Position numbers and translations under genes: made by a program
Part shown: positions 14,838-22,830 of the stretch, one piece after another
Numbering within the stretch: position 1 is the stretch's first letter
Layout: every line of letters starts with the position of its first letter
The notes under the pieces: generated by a model
What the model was told of the DNA's origin: nothing
What the model saw: only the letters and a program-made list of their open reading frames with translations
Database searches by the model: none
Assembly: GCF_009866765.1 (NCBI RefSeq)
Contig: NZ_CP019431.1
Span: 2,480,001 to 2,544,000, forward strand
DNA length: 64,000 nucleotides
Reading direction: 5' to 3'
DNA from: Pseudomonas sp. S35
GTDB taxonomy: Bacteria > Pseudomonadota > Gammaproteobacteria > Pseudomonadales > Pseudomonadaceae

Positions 14838-15872
14838 ATGAATATGGAACTTCACGGGCACCTGCTGTACATCGACATCACCCAGATTTGCGGTATCGGC
14901 TGCGCATTCTGTATGTACGCCGACAAACACAAGACAGGCATGAGCATGGAACTGTCGACGCTGGCGCGCGAGAACCTTGCTGCGCTGATCAACGCGCCTT
15001 CGGTAAAGCGGATTTCCATCAGCGGGGAGGGCGAGCCGCTCAACAATGCCAAGGTATTCCATGAAATCCTTGGTTTGTCGAATGGGGGGCGGCGCTTCGA
15101 GTTCATTACCAGTGGGTTTTTCCCGCACGAAAAAATGGCCTCGTTCTACGAGGAGACGGACCGCATCGTTGCCGCCAACGGTGACGTCTGCAATATCCGT
15201 CTAAGTGCCGACAGCCACCATATCGAGAAGGTGAAATGGCGCGCGCATGGCTTCAGCCTGGACTACCTGAAGCATCGTCAACCATCGGCGTTGAGTTTTT
15301 CATTCCGCTCGATCGACACCGACCGGCATTTCACCCGCGAGTACCTTGTGGAGGAAGCCAAGCGTTGGGGGCTCGACGCCGACATTGTTCCCCTGGGGCC
15401 ACTTGAAGATGTGCTGGTCGTGGACGGTCAGCGCTTTGGCATCGACTACAAAAACCTGGTGCATCCCGACGCTGACACTGCGCACAAATACCTGGACATG
15501 CACGGGTACATCGAGGCCATCGAAGCCAAGATCAACAAGCGCTTTACCTTTGGCAGCCTGAACAAACCACCGCAAGCCAACGGCATGGACCTCACGGTAA
15601 AGCCCAACGGCGACCTGTACCTTTACGGCATCGAAAATCAGCGGCTGGGCAATATCCATTTTGATCGAGTGCGTTGGGAACACCTGGCCACCCATATCCG
15701 CGAAACACCATTGGCTCGGGCGCTGTATACCCAACCGCTGACTGACCTGCTGGCCCGCTGTGACGACACGGCGCTTGTGCAGTCGATCCTCGTCAAGGCC
15801 AACAATCCTTACTGGCTGGTCAAAGAGTTGGCCAATCACGAGGGCCTGCTTGAGCAGATGGTGTCCGCATGA
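14838..15872 (+). CDS. Radical SAM enzyme
   Basis: 344 residues. The N-terminal strand leads into CxxxCxxC (Cys 18, 22, 25 in CGIGCAFC), the [4Fe-4S]/SAM cluster site. SAM-contacting SISGEGEPLN replaces the classical GGEP stretch near residue 55. The barrel continues to ~200, then a C-terminal part (LTVKPNGDLYLYGIENQRLG) resembles the 'output' strand of SPASM-type enzymes but without the auxiliary-cluster cysteines. The substrate is unknown. The next gene starts within its last codon (ATGA overlap), implying tight coupling with the PHP enzyme. The ATG at 14844 is an equally good start, since TAGGG sits 8 bases before it. Confidence 0.85.
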   Translation: MNMELHGHLLYIDITQICGIGCAFCMYADKHKTGMSMELSTLARENLAALINAPSVKRISISGEGEPLNNAKVFHEILGLSNGGRRFEFITSGFFPHEKMASFYEETDRIVAANGDVCNIRLSADSHHIEKVKWRAHGFSLDYLKHRQPSALSFSFRSIDTDRHFTREYLVEEAKRWGLDADIVPLGPLEDVLVVDGQRFGIDYKNLVHPDADTAHKYLDMHGYIEAIEAKINKRFTFGSLNKPPQANGMDLTVKPNGDLYLYGIENQRLGNIHFDRVRWEHLATHIRETPLARALYTQPLTDLLARCDDTALVQSILVKANNPYWLVKELANHEGLLEQMVSA

Positions 15873-16720
15873 TCGACTCCCACAGCCATACCTTCTATTC
15901 AAAACATGCGATTGGCACGGTTGATGAATTGGTTCGTGCGTCGATCAAGGCGGGTGTGAAGATCTTGACCATCACCGATCACGCCCCGTTTGCGGTGGAC
16001 GCCAACAACCGGCTGCTGGTGTGCGAGCTCGACCGTTACTTTGCCGATATCGAGCGTGCGCAGAAGGCGTACCAAGGTGAAATCACGATCCTGCGCGGTT
16101 TGGAGTTCGACTATATGCCGAACTCCGACACCTACAACCGTGCGCTGCTGGCCCAGTATGAGTTGGACTTTGTCATCGGCTCTATCCACTACGTCGAAGT
16201 GCCCGGTGAGCCGATGGTGAAGGTGTGGGAGCTGCCACGCCTGGCTGCGCAGGCTTTTTTGGATCGTTATTTCGCCGACCTGCAAGCCTTGTTGGAAAGC
16301 GGTCTCTTCGACGCTGTCGGGCATGCCGACACGCTGTTGCGGGGCGTCGACGCAGACGTTGTCCAGCGCCGCTTCGAACCTTTGTTGCCGCTGTTCGCGC
16401 GTAATGGTGTCGCTTATGAACTGAATGCTTCCGGCATTCGCAAATCGAGTCTGGACGCTGGGTCGGGGCGTGAGGTGCACGGGGTCTGGAGCTACCCGTC
16501 CCTTAGCCTGTTACCCCAATTGATCGAGCACCAGGCGACCTTTACCGTCGGTTCTGATACGCACGACCCGCGAGATGCCGGCGCGGGGATTGGGGAAATG
16601 CTCGCAACCCTGAAGCCGCTGGGCTTGCAGACGATCAGCTATTACGAACGTCGTCGCAGAATCGATGTACCTGTGAATACGCTGCTCTGCAGTGTGCCTG
16701 CTACCGATGGATTGACCTGA
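15869..16720 (+). CDS. PHP-domain phosphatase, histidinol-phosphatase-like
   Basis: 283 residues with a complete PHP metal set: H5 and H7 in DSHSHT, D37/H38 in TDHAPF, E79 in GLEFDY, H107 in GSIHYVE, H152 in GHADTL, N186 in ELNASGIR, and D230/H232 in GSDTHD. This order is that of HisK-type histidinol phosphatases, whose trinuclear metal site removes phosphate from a small-molecule phosphomonoester. No other histidine-pathway gene is nearby, so the substrate is more likely a product of the neighbouring radical SAM or phosphoribosyltransferase enzyme. It is coupled to the upstream gene by a 4-bp overlap and ends 2 bp before the next start. Confidence 0.87.
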   Translation: MIDSHSHTFYSKHAIGTVDELVRASIKAGVKILTITDHAPFAVDANNRLLVCELDRYFADIERAQKAYQGEITILRGLEFDYMPNSDTYNRALLAQYELDFVIGSIHYVEVPGEPMVKVWELPRLAAQAFLDRYFADLQALLESGLFDAVGHADTLLRGVDADVVQRRFEPLLPLFARNGVAYELNASGIRKSSLDAGSGREVHGVWSYPSLSLLPQLIEHQATFTVGSDTHDPRDAGAGIGEMLATLKPLGLQTISYYERRRRIDVPVNTLLCSVPATDGLT

Positions 16721-16722
16721 CC

Positions 16723-17859
16723 GTGAACATGCCAATGACCGAAACACCGCGCTCGAGCGCCTGGAGCGAAATCGCAAAGGCGCCCGTAGACACCCAATTG
16801 AACGCGTTTGAACAGGCTCGGGTACAGATCCGCCACGAGGATGTAAAGCTGGGGTTGCGTGCATTCGCCGCCGACCTGCTGTCGCGCGATCTGATCAGCA
16901 TGGCGCAATACGTTTCGGTATTCGGTGGCCATGCCTTGAACTGCTTGACGCCCAATGGCTCAGGTTCGTTCAGCAACATGGCCACCGGTGCCGACGCTTC
17001 GGCACTGGTGGCGATCTACAGCCGGGCCAAATACGGGAGCATTCGAGATATTCAGCACCTGGCCAGGCTGGTTATCGAATATTTGTGCACGCGGTTGGAC
17101 CAACCGGAGTCTCATTGGGCACGGCTGTTTCAGACGGCCAAGGCCTGTGGCGACCATGTGGTGATGATGACCACCGGTTGGCGCAACGTGCCGTCTACGG
17201 CAAATGTTCTCTACGAGATCGTGGTCAGCGAGATCAACGTCAAGCTGGCGCACATGAGCTTGCCCACCATCATTAATGTCAAACTGCCGAGGATCGCTGC
17301 GCCCTGTGAGAATTACGCCAGCCTGAGCACTGAAGAGCGCGAACGCGTCAATCTGGTTCAGGACCATGTGATTCCCGCCGAGAACTTCTACCGCTGGAGC
17401 GGGGTGCATGTGATCTTTGGCGACGACGTGTTGGTCACCGGTTCGACTGCAGACAAAGTGTTGTACGAGTCCATGCTCAGCGGCGCGAAGTCGTTCCAGG
17501 CGCTGTACCCCGTGGCGATCGATCCGCAAGTAGCGCTGGTCGATGCCTCGGTGGAGGAGCGCTTGAACAAGGTGGTGATCAAAAATCGCCTCGACGACAC
17601 CCTTGCGGCCCTGTTGTCCGAGCCGAACTACCAACCAATCCTGCGAACGCTGCGCCTGGTGTTTTGCCAGAGCAACCGAGGGGAGTTGGCCGCATTCCTG
17701 CCACGCGTCCCCTTACAAAACTGGCTGCACCTGTACAAGGCAGCGTTGGGCAATGAATTTCTCGGGCAACCTGAGTGTGCGCCGTCGTTGGCAACGCTCA
17801 AGCGCTATCTGACTGACGCCGGTTTGCTGCAGCCCAACGGCATGGCGGTCTGGCAGTGA
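16723..17859 (+). CDS. Phosphoribosyltransferase-like protein
   Basis: About 378 residues from the GTG at 16723 (ATGs at 16729 and 16735 are alternatives). The key motif is VIFGDDVLVTGSTADKV at ~230-246: two acidic residues followed by a T-G-x-T loop, matching the PRPP-binding signature of type I phosphoribosyltransferases at nearly every position. A Gly/Ser-rich segment (LTPNGSGSFSNMATGADASA, ~75-94) precedes it. The C-terminal ~90 residues are helical and unassigned. PRPP chemistry would attach ribose-5-phosphate to a base-like acceptor, which the upstream PHP enzyme could dephosphorylate. It overlaps the glycosyltransferase gene by 4 bp (GTGA). The family assignment rests on this motif alone. 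Confidence 0.6.
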   Translation: MNMPMTETPRSSAWSEIAKAPVDTQLNAFEQARVQIRHEDVKLGLRAFAADLLSRDLISMAQYVSVFGGHALNCLTPNGSGSFSNMATGADASALVAIYSRAKYGSIRDIQHLARLVIEYLCTRLDQPESHWARLFQTAKACGDHVVMMTTGWRNVPSTANVLYEIVVSEINVKLAHMSLPTIINVKLPRIAAPCENYASLSTEERERVNLVQDHVIPAENFYRWSGVHVIFGDDVLVTGSTADKVLYESMLSGAKSFQALYPVAIDPQVALVDASVEERLNKVVIKNRLDDTLAALLSEPNYQPILRTLRLVFCQSNRGELAAFLPRVPLQNWLHLYKAALGNEFLGQPECAPSLATLKRYLTDAGLLQPNGMAVWQ

Positions 17860-18659
17860 GTGGCGGCGAAGCGGGGGGTATCCGCTATGTGAGCTATTGG
17901 GAAACCGCCCGTGGGCGTTCGATGCCGCCCTATGTTGCGTTGGCGCTTGTGTCGATCCAGCGGGCGCTCGGTGACAGATTTTTACTGCTCACGCCCCGTA
18001 CGGTTGCAGGCTTCATTGACCCGAGCATCCTTGGCAAGCGCTGGGGGTTTGAGCCGCTGTCGTTCGACCTGGCGGAAGGTGTCGAGGCCATCATTGCCAA
18101 AAGCGATCTCATACGGATGGCGTTCGTTCATCAGCATGGCGGCGCTTGGGTGGACGCCGACAGCATTTTTTTCCGTGATCCAACGAGCGCGTTGTTTCCG
18201 ACAGGGCTGACCCGCAAGCTGCACTGGTACAGCGAGTGCATCTTCGCGTCCAGGGCGGGCAATACGTTGCTGGCTCAAGCGCTGGAGGCAGGCCTGGATG
18301 GTGGTGTACATGCCTGGGGTAATCCAGGTGGAATAAAAGAGTTAGTGCAGCGTGAGCCCGACGAGTTGGTGCTGATTGCGCCGAGCGTTGTCGACCCCGG
18401 CTATCAGCCGCGCTACAACTTCGGCAGTTGTGATGTGATGCGTCGATGCGACGTGGCGGTGGCTGATTTTCTATTGGCTGATATCGCGATGATCAAGCTC
18501 TACAACACGTACTTCAGCCGTACGACCCACCATATTGAGTCCGTTGCAGACTTTCTCGCAGGGGGCACCTTGATGGCCAAGCTATTCCTGCATATCGAGC
18601 CCGACCTGACGTATTGGATTGCCCAGGCTTCTCGACTGATCGAGCGTTGCGAGCAATGA
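17856..18659 (+). CDS. GT32/TcdA-type DXD glycosyltransferase
   Basis: 267 residues from a GTG overlapping the upstream stop. The motif KSDLIRMAFVHQHGGAWVDA followed by DS (~82-103) is the DXD nucleotide-sugar and metal site of the Gly_transf_sug (GT32, capsular/toxin-like) family, with the WVDAD aspartates at 100 and 102. No signal peptide or membrane helix is seen, so it should be cytoplasmic. As the last gene of the radical SAM-PHP-phosphoribosyltransferase run it may decorate the pathway product. It could instead act on a surface glycan with the convergent GT9 enzyme. Confidence 0.8.
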   Translation: MSGGEAGGIRYVSYWETARGRSMPPYVALALVSIQRALGDRFLLLTPRTVAGFIDPSILGKRWGFEPLSFDLAEGVEAIIAKSDLIRMAFVHQHGGAWVDADSIFFRDPTSALFPTGLTRKLHWYSECIFASRAGNTLLAQALEAGLDGGVHAWGNPGGIKELVQREPDELVLIAPSVVDPGYQPRYNFGSCDVMRRCDVAVADFLLADIAMIKLYNTYFSRTTHHIESVADFLAGGTLMAKLFLHIEPDLTYWIAQASRLIERCEQ

Positions 18660-18668
18660 CGCGTTATT

Positions 18669-19850
18669 TCAAGTCGGTGCCACAGCGTCTGCACGAAGAC
18701 CCTGGCTGATCAGGGGCGGTTGGCGGGCGAGGGTGGCGACGCCGAGCCCCGACACGATTTGTGCCTGGCGTGTAATGAGCGTGTCGGGTTCTGAATCGGT
18801 GGACAATAGCCCGTCCAGGCCGGCGAGGACCTCTTCGACGGCGAACGCGTTCATGTTCTTCTGGCCCGTGCGGCGGTACTGCTGCACGTCTTGATGGCTG
18901 TAGATCACTCTGGTTTTGCTTGAGAGCGGCGGCAACCAGGGATTGGGCTCGTCCCCCATCGAGGGGTAGATGGCAACCAGCCGAGTGTCCAGGCCAACCG
19001 CCATGTGTACGATCGCGGTGTCGACGCTGATCACGGCCTCTGCGCAATGTATATAGCCTGCGGCGTCCGTGGGCGTGTTGAGGTCTTTCAACGCTTGGAC
19101 ATTGCGCCTGGCGACAGCGGCCTCCACGTGTTGTGCGTCTGTTCGCGAATCGGGGCTGCACAGGATTGCGACAGACTTCTGCGGGTAGGCATCGGCTACG
19201 GCCTGCAACAGCGCGACGGCCTTATCGAACGACAGGCTTTTATCCGGGCGGCTTGCATAGCTGTTGACCAGTATCTGTGGCGCATCGGATGCCCCGGGAA
19301 AATGCCCAGGAAGCGGGACGATGTACTTGCGCTCAACCGCCTTTGCACCCAGGTCACGCAACACCCGTTCAAAGCGTTCAGGCACGCTGAGACCCGCCGT
19401 CGCGGCCCCCAGCTTTCGGTTGACACAGCGTAAGCCGTCATCCAGGGAATACACCCGTGAAGGCCGCAGCCAATGCACAAACATAATCTCTGCGGGTTGG
19501 ATCCTGCCGACCAAGTGCACAACAACATCCACCGGGCCGAGTTGAGCCGCAATGTCGCGCAGTTGCGTAAAACCGGGGTTCGCATCGGTGACGATAACCC
19601 GGTCCACGCCGAATGCTTCTAAATGCAGCGGCGCGAGTTGCGCGACCGTCAACACCGTGACGTGCGCGTTCAACTGTCGGGCTTCACGAAAGAAGAAGGA
19701 CGAGACGATCGAGTCACCCAGTTTGGCATCCCATCTGGGCACCACGATGTGCAAGCGGCCGCTCGATGCAGCCGTTGTCGGACGCCGGTCTGCCCACAGA
19801 CGAATCAGCCAGCGCGCGATTGATTTTCGGAGTGTTTGCAGGACTGACAT
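18669..19850 (-). CDS. Glycosyltransferase family 9 (heptosyltransferase-like)
   Basis: 393 residues. The first domain begins LHIVVPRWDAKLGDSIVSSF, equivalent to the RLGDxxLxxP start of heptosyltransferases. The second has the donor-site segment AEAVISVDTAIVHMAVGLDT then RLVAIYP, the family signature (D-T-x-x-H-x-A). ADP-heptose or a related sugar is the usual donor and LPS core the usual acceptor. It is transcribed toward the DXD glycosyltransferase, the stops being only 9 bp apart. A C-terminal ~50-residue extension (residues ~340-393) is outside the core fold. Whether it belongs to the cassette or to cell-surface synthesis cannot be told from sequence. Confidence 0.85.
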   Translation of the reverse strand: MSVLQTLRKSIARWLIRLWADRRPTTAASSGRLHIVVPRWDAKLGDSIVSSFFFREARQLNAHVTVLTVAQLAPLHLEAFGVDRVIVTDANPGFTQLRDIAAQLGPVDVVVHLVGRIQPAEIMFVHWLRPSRVYSLDDGLRCVNRKLGAATAGLSVPERFERVLRDLGAKAVERKYIVPLPGHFPGASDAPQILVNSYASRPDKSLSFDKAVALLQAVADAYPQKSVAILCSPDSRTDAQHVEAAVARRNVQALKDLNTPTDAAGYIHCAEAVISVDTAIVHMAVGLDTRLVAIYPSMGDEPNPWLPPLSSKTRVIYSHQDVQQYRRTGQKNMNAFAVEEVLAGLDGLLSTDSEPDTLITRQAQIVSGLGVATLARQPPLISQGLRADAVAPT

Positions 19851-20151
19851 GCGCGATTATCTGATGCCACAGGTCGGCGATGGTAGTGAGGGAGGCGCTG
19901 CAATAGCAAGCTCGCTCTGGCCTGGGCACCACGCAGGATATCTGGGGTGGGTGCTTGGATTCCCAGGCCCACCCCCTCAAAGCTGCTCCAGACCCCTCTC
20001 GTTCAATGTCGATATCGAGCACCCTCGTGCCGCAATGAGGCTATTTTCGCGCAAGGCATGCCGCGTACTGTGACCCGTCATTAAGAAATGATGATCGCCT
20101 GACCCTCCAGTCAGTACGTCTTAACGTCGATCACAGAGAATAAAAACAACG
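19851..20151. other. Intergenic region with a hairpin
   Basis: Nothing coding is seen. An 8-bp perfect inverted repeat GGGGTGGG/CCCACCCC (19944-19951 and 19968-19975) lies in the middle. This gap separates two genes pointing away from each other (GT9 and permease), so promoters for both should be here, but no clear -35/-10 pair stands out. It also forms the right edge of the accessory block. Confidence 0.5.
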
Positions 20152-21561
20152 ATGAATAGCCTGAGTACCAAGGATTCCAACGGCCAACTGGCGCAAGGCT
20201 TCAAGCCGCGCCATGTCACCATGCTCTCGATTGCCGGCATCATCGGCGCGGGGTTGTTTGTCGGCTCGGGCCACGCGATTGCGGCCGCAGGCCCGGCCGT
20301 GATGCTGGCCTACCTGTTTTCCGGCTTGCTGGTGGTGCTGGTCATGCGCATGCTGGGGGAAATGGCGGTGGCCAACCCGGACACCGGCTCCTTCTCGACC
20401 TATGCCGATCAAGCCATCGGCCGCTGGGCGGGGTTCACCATCGGCTGGTTGTATTGGTGGTTCTGGGTGCTGGTGATTCCCATCGAGGCCCTCGCCGCCG
20501 GGCACATCCTCAACCAGTGGTTTCCCCAGATCGACGCTTGGCTGTTTGCCTTGTTGTCGATCTTTTTGTTGGTGATCACCAATTTGTTCAGCGTCTCCAA
20601 ATACGGCGAGTTCGAGTTCTGGTTTGCTATGGCCAAGGTCATCGCGATCATCGGTTTTATCGGCCTGGGCGGCGCGGTACTGATGGGCTGGATTCCCGAG
20701 CGCGAGGCCAGTGGCCTTGGGCGCCTGATGGAAGAACATGGTGGCTTCGCGCCTAACGGCTTGTCGGCGGTCGTCGGCGCCTTCATCACCATCATGTTCA
20801 GTTTCATCGGCACTGAAGCCGTCACCATTGCCGCTGCCGAGTCCAGTCACCCAGCGCAGAATATCGCCCGGGCGACCCGTTCGGTGATGTGGCGCATCGG
20901 GGTGTTCTACGTACTGTCGATCTTCGTGGTGATTTCCGTGGTGCCTTGGAATGACCCGCTGCTGGCATCGGTCGGCTCTTATCAGCGCGCGTTGGAGCTG
21001 ATGAACATACCCCATGCCAAGTTATTGGTGGACGTGGTGGTGTTGATCGCCGTGGCCAGTTGCATGAACTCATCCATCTACATTGCGTCGCGCATGCTCT
21101 ATTCCCTGGGCAAGCGCGGCGATGCGCCAACCCTGATGAAAAAGACCTCGGCGGCGAGCGTGCCCAGGGCCGCCGTGATCGCCAGTACGGTACTCGGGGC
21201 TGGCGTGACCTTGCTCAGTTACTTCATGCCGGCCGGGTTGTTTCAGTTTCTGCTGGCCAGCTCAGGCGCCATCGCCTTGCTGGTGTACCTGGTGATCGCC
21301 GTTTCACAACTGCGCATGCGCAAGATCCTGCAACGTCGCAGCGCCGAGCTGACGTTCAAGATGTGGCTGTTTCCCTGGCTGACGTGGGTGGTCATCGTGT
21401 TTATCTGCGCCGCCTTGGCGGTTATGCTGCTGACCCCCGAGCATCGCCTTGAGGTGTCGTCGACGATTGTCTTGGCGCTGTTGATTTCCCTGATTGGCGT
21501 CATCACGGCACGCCAGCCCGGCCCCGTGCAAGACCCGCTCCCTGTCGCCTCGCGTCCATGA
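20152..21561 (+). CDS. Amino acid permease, APC superfamily (GabP-like)
   Basis: 469 residues with about 12 hydrophobic segments. The first carries the APC entry motif MLSIAGIIGAGLFVGSGHAI, and the loop GSFSTYADQAIGRWAGF is typical of the amino-acid transporter (AAT) family. GabP, AnsP and ProY-like permeases share it; the overall pattern is nearest GabP (4-aminobutyrate). It is coupled to the regulator gene by a 4-bp ATGA overlap, so the substrate is probably also the inducer. The ribosome site is poor. Confidence 0.85.
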   Translation: MNSLSTKDSNGQLAQGFKPRHVTMLSIAGIIGAGLFVGSGHAIAAAGPAVMLAYLFSGLLVVLVMRMLGEMAVANPDTGSFSTYADQAIGRWAGFTIGWLYWWFWVLVIPIEALAAGHILNQWFPQIDAWLFALLSIFLLVITNLFSVSKYGEFEFWFAMAKVIAIIGFIGLGGAVLMGWIPEREASGLGRLMEEHGGFAPNGLSAVVGAFITIMFSFIGTEAVTIAAAESSHPAQNIARATRSVMWRIGVFYVLSIFVVISVVPWNDPLLASVGSYQRALELMNIPHAKLLVDVVVLIAVASCMNSSIYIASRMLYSLGKRGDAPTLMKKTSAASVPRAAVIASTVLGAGVTLLSYFMPAGLFQFLLASSGAIALLVYLVIAVSQLRMRKILQRRSAELTFKMWLFPWLTWVVIVFICAALAVMLLTPEHRLEVSSTIVLALLISLIGVITARQPGPVQDPLPVASRP

Positions 21562-22634
21562 AGGTGCGGCCTGTTACCCATGTGGTGTTTGTGCTGCTGG
21601 ATCAGTTCACCCTGATCTCATTGGCATCGGCGGTTGAGCCGCTGCGCATGGCCAACCAGCTGTCGGGCCAGGAACTCTATCGTTGGCACACCGCCAGCTG
21701 CGACGGTAACCCCGTATGGGCCAGCGATGGCATGCCCATCACGCCCGACGGTTCGATCGGCACTGTGCCCTGCGCCGATATTGTGTTCGTGTGCGGCGGC
21801 ACGGGTATCCAAAGCACCGTCACCCGCGAGCTGGTGAAATGGCTGCGCACCCAGGCGCGTTACTCCAAGCGCCTGGGCGGCATTTGTACCGGCAGTTGGG
21901 TATTGGCGCGGGCGGGGTTGCTCGACGGATTTGAATGCAGTGTGCACTGGGAATGGCTGGCAGCCATGCAGGAAGCCTTTCCTCGGGTGAGCCTCAGTTC
22001 CAGCTTGTTCACCCTTGACCGGGACCGCCTCACCAGCTCCGGCGGCACCGCGCCAATGGACATGATGTTGCACTTGATTGGCCGTGATCATGGGCACGAG
22101 TTGTCAGCGGCCATCTCCGACATGTTTGTGTACGAGCGTATGCGCAACCAGCAAGACCATCAGCGCGTGCCGCTCAAGCATATGCTGGGCACTCAACAAC
22201 CCAAGTTGCAGGAAGTCGTTGCGTTGATGGAGGCCAATCTGGAAGAGCCGATCAACCTGGACCAGTTGGCGGAGTATGTGGCCCTGTCGCGCCGTCAGCT
22301 GGAGCGAATGTTCCAAAAGTATTTGCACTGCTCCCCGTCGCGCTACTACCTCAGGTTGCGGCTGATTCGTGCGCGCCAGTTGCTCAAGCAAACCCCCATC
22401 TCCATCGTGGAACTGGCCGTCCTCTGCGGCTTTGTGTCCACGCCGCACTTCTCCAAATGCTACCGGGAGTATTTTGGCGTGCCTCCCAGCGACGAGCGTC
22501 TGGTGACGGACAGCGAACGGACGCTCGCGCCCAAGCTGATGATTCACGCCGTGCCGACGCCGATGCCGATGAGCGCTTTGGACCAGGCGCGCGGCGAGTC
22601 GACGTTTGCCAGTATCAAGAACCTCAAGTCCTGA
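21558..22634 (+). CDS. GlxA-family AraC-type transcriptional regulator
   Basis: 358 residues. Residues ~5-185 form a DJ-1/PfpI-like ligand-binding domain with the elbow-type LGGICTGSWVLARAGLLDGF. Residues ~215-320 hold two AraC helix-turn-helix motifs (INLDQLAEYVALSRRQLERM and SIVELAVLCGFVSTPHFSKC). Pseudomonas members include ArgR, CdhR and GbdR, which sense arginine, carnitine and betaine and control transport and catabolism. Its overlap with the upstream permease suggests it controls uptake of that amino-acid-like compound. Confidence 0.88.
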   Translation: MKVRPVTHVVFVLLDQFTLISLASAVEPLRMANQLSGQELYRWHTASCDGNPVWASDGMPITPDGSIGTVPCADIVFVCGGTGIQSTVTRELVKWLRTQARYSKRLGGICTGSWVLARAGLLDGFECSVHWEWLAAMQEAFPRVSLSSSLFTLDRDRLTSSGGTAPMDMMLHLIGRDHGHELSAAISDMFVYERMRNQQDHQRVPLKHMLGTQQPKLQEVVALMEANLEEPINLDQLAEYVALSRRQLERMFQKYLHCSPSRYYLRLRLIRARQLLKQTPISIVELAVLCGFVSTPHFSKCYREYFGVPPSDERLVTDSERTLAPKLMIHAVPTPMPMSALDQARGESTFASIKNLKS

Positions 22635-22728
22635 GCGCTGTGGTGACGTCTGCGAACAAGGCTTGTTCCATGCTCGCAAGCAGTTCGGTATCAACCCGTC
22701 GACGCTCAAGAATGGCGGGAGGAGTTAG

Positions 22729-22830
22729 TCATTTTGACGGTGCCACGGGCGCCTCGTCCCCGTGACGGCTCGGTAATACGCCTGGCTGGCTGGCGATCTG
22801 TTCGATGGTGGTGTTCTGGAAACCCTGGCG
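22729..22830 (-). pseudogene. TetR-family N-terminal fragment
   Basis: On the minus strand, directly behind the stop of the sigma-54 activator gene, the frame encodes RQGFQNTTIEQIASQPGVLP and ends at TGA (22731-22729). QGFxNTTIEQIASxxGV is the first helix-turn-helix of TetR regulators. No start codon, recognition helix or ligand domain remains. It is a short relic of a lost repressor gene. Confidence 0.45.

Noticed and set aside
22635..22728. Frame with RKQFGINPSTLKNG-like sequence after the GlxA gene
   Set aside because: Looks a little like a transposase helix-turn-helix but is only about 15 codons long with no flanking repeats; too short to call.
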